Of a DNA stretch of 64,000 nt, positions 63,954 to 64,000 are shown piece after piece. This stretch comes from Pseudoalteromonas spongiae UST010723-006 (GTDB lineage: Bacteria > Pseudomonadota > Gammaproteobacteria > Enterobacterales > Alteromonadaceae). Numbering within the stretch: the stretch's first letter is position 1; the number at the start of each line of letters is the position of its first letter. The notes under the pieces were generated by a model. That model was not told the DNA's origin, did not search any database, and saw only the letters and a program-made list of their open reading frames with translations. The DNA lies in assembly GCF_000238255.3 (NCBI RefSeq), contig NZ_CP011039.1:2219001-2283000 (forward strand), written 5' to 3'. Both the position numbers and the translations under genes were made by a program.

Positions 63954-64000
63954 AATATGTAGCCTTTGCATTACTTTTATCTCCAATTTCAGTGCTTGCG
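63944..64000 (+). CDS. Start of a secreted or periplasmic protein (cut off by window edge)
   Basis: An ATG at 63944, overlapping the previous gene's end by 10 bases, opens a frame to the window end encoding MLIKYVAFALLLSPISVLA. This has the charge, hydrophobic core and A-x-A-like end of a signal peptide. Only 19 residues are visible, so the product cannot be named. The overlap suggests co-translation with the methyltransferase-like protein. Confidence 0.55.
   Translation, partial: MLIKYVAFALLLSPISVLA

Overview
The window looks like core chromosome of a marine gammaproteobacterium of the Alteromonadales, most likely Pseudoalteromonas. That assignment rests on gene order (nusB-ribH-ribBX-ribE-ribD-nrdR-glyA; parC-parE-yqiA-cpdA-yqiB-nudF divergent from tolC; rsmE-gshB-yqgE-ruvX; pilU-pilT divergent from yggS-proC-yggT; mdh divergent from argR; lpdA-aceF-aceE-pdhR-ampE-ampD divergent from nadC-pilA), on protein resemblance recalled from memory, and on moderate-to-low GC. 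No database search was possible. I see no rRNA, tRNA, CRISPR array, prophage or complete insertion sequence.

Layout. 1-5.4 kb: riboflavin operon with nrdR and nusB, then glyA. 5.6-13.9 kb: a type Vd patatin autotransporter, ettA, a zinc-ribbon rhomboid protease, a membrane protein of unknown function, a PilZ protein, a small membrane protein behind a perfect Fur box, rraB and plsC. 13.9-20.7 kb: topoisomerase IV and the yqiA-cpdA-yqiB-nudF cluster. 20.8-29.6 kb: tolC, lpxL, a TcpQ-like protein, glnE, a DUF350 protein and an ABC exporter. 29.7-32.5 kb: rsmE-gshB-yqgE-ruvX. 32.5-38.2 kb: a periplasmic binding-like protein, twitching ATPases pilU/pilT, yggS-proC-yggT and a DUF4426 protein. 38.2-44.1 kb: a 267-bp MITE-like element, alkaline phosphatase, rdgB-hemW and a DUF885 peptidase lipoprotein. 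44.2-52.0 kb: mdh, argR, an iron(III) ABC transporter operon ending in a degenerate DyP peroxidase, a CsrB-type regulatory RNA and a DTW-domain gene. 52.1-59.2 kb: pyruvate dehydrogenase complex with its regulator pdhR. 59.5-62.0 kb: ampE-ampD between two heptamer repeats, then nadC. 62.4-64 kb: type IV pilin pilA, followed by visibly AT-rich DNA carrying a membrane methyltransferase-like gene and the start of a secreted protein.

Three themes connect the genes. Type IV pili and surface behaviour: pilT/pilU, pilA, a PilZ protein, a TcpQ-like protein, and a CsrB RNA preceded by a GacA/UvrY-type box. Iron: the Fur-box gene and the fbpABC-DyP operon. Central carbon flow: mdh and PdhR-controlled pyruvate dehydrogenase. 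The most notable observations are the GGA-rich CsrB-like RNA with its upstream activation box, the DyP homologue that has lost both distal catalytic residues inside an iron-uptake operon, the AT-rich insertion beside pilA where pilB would be expected, the Fur-controlled small membrane protein, the MITE at a stop codon, and the heptamer repeat family around ampED.
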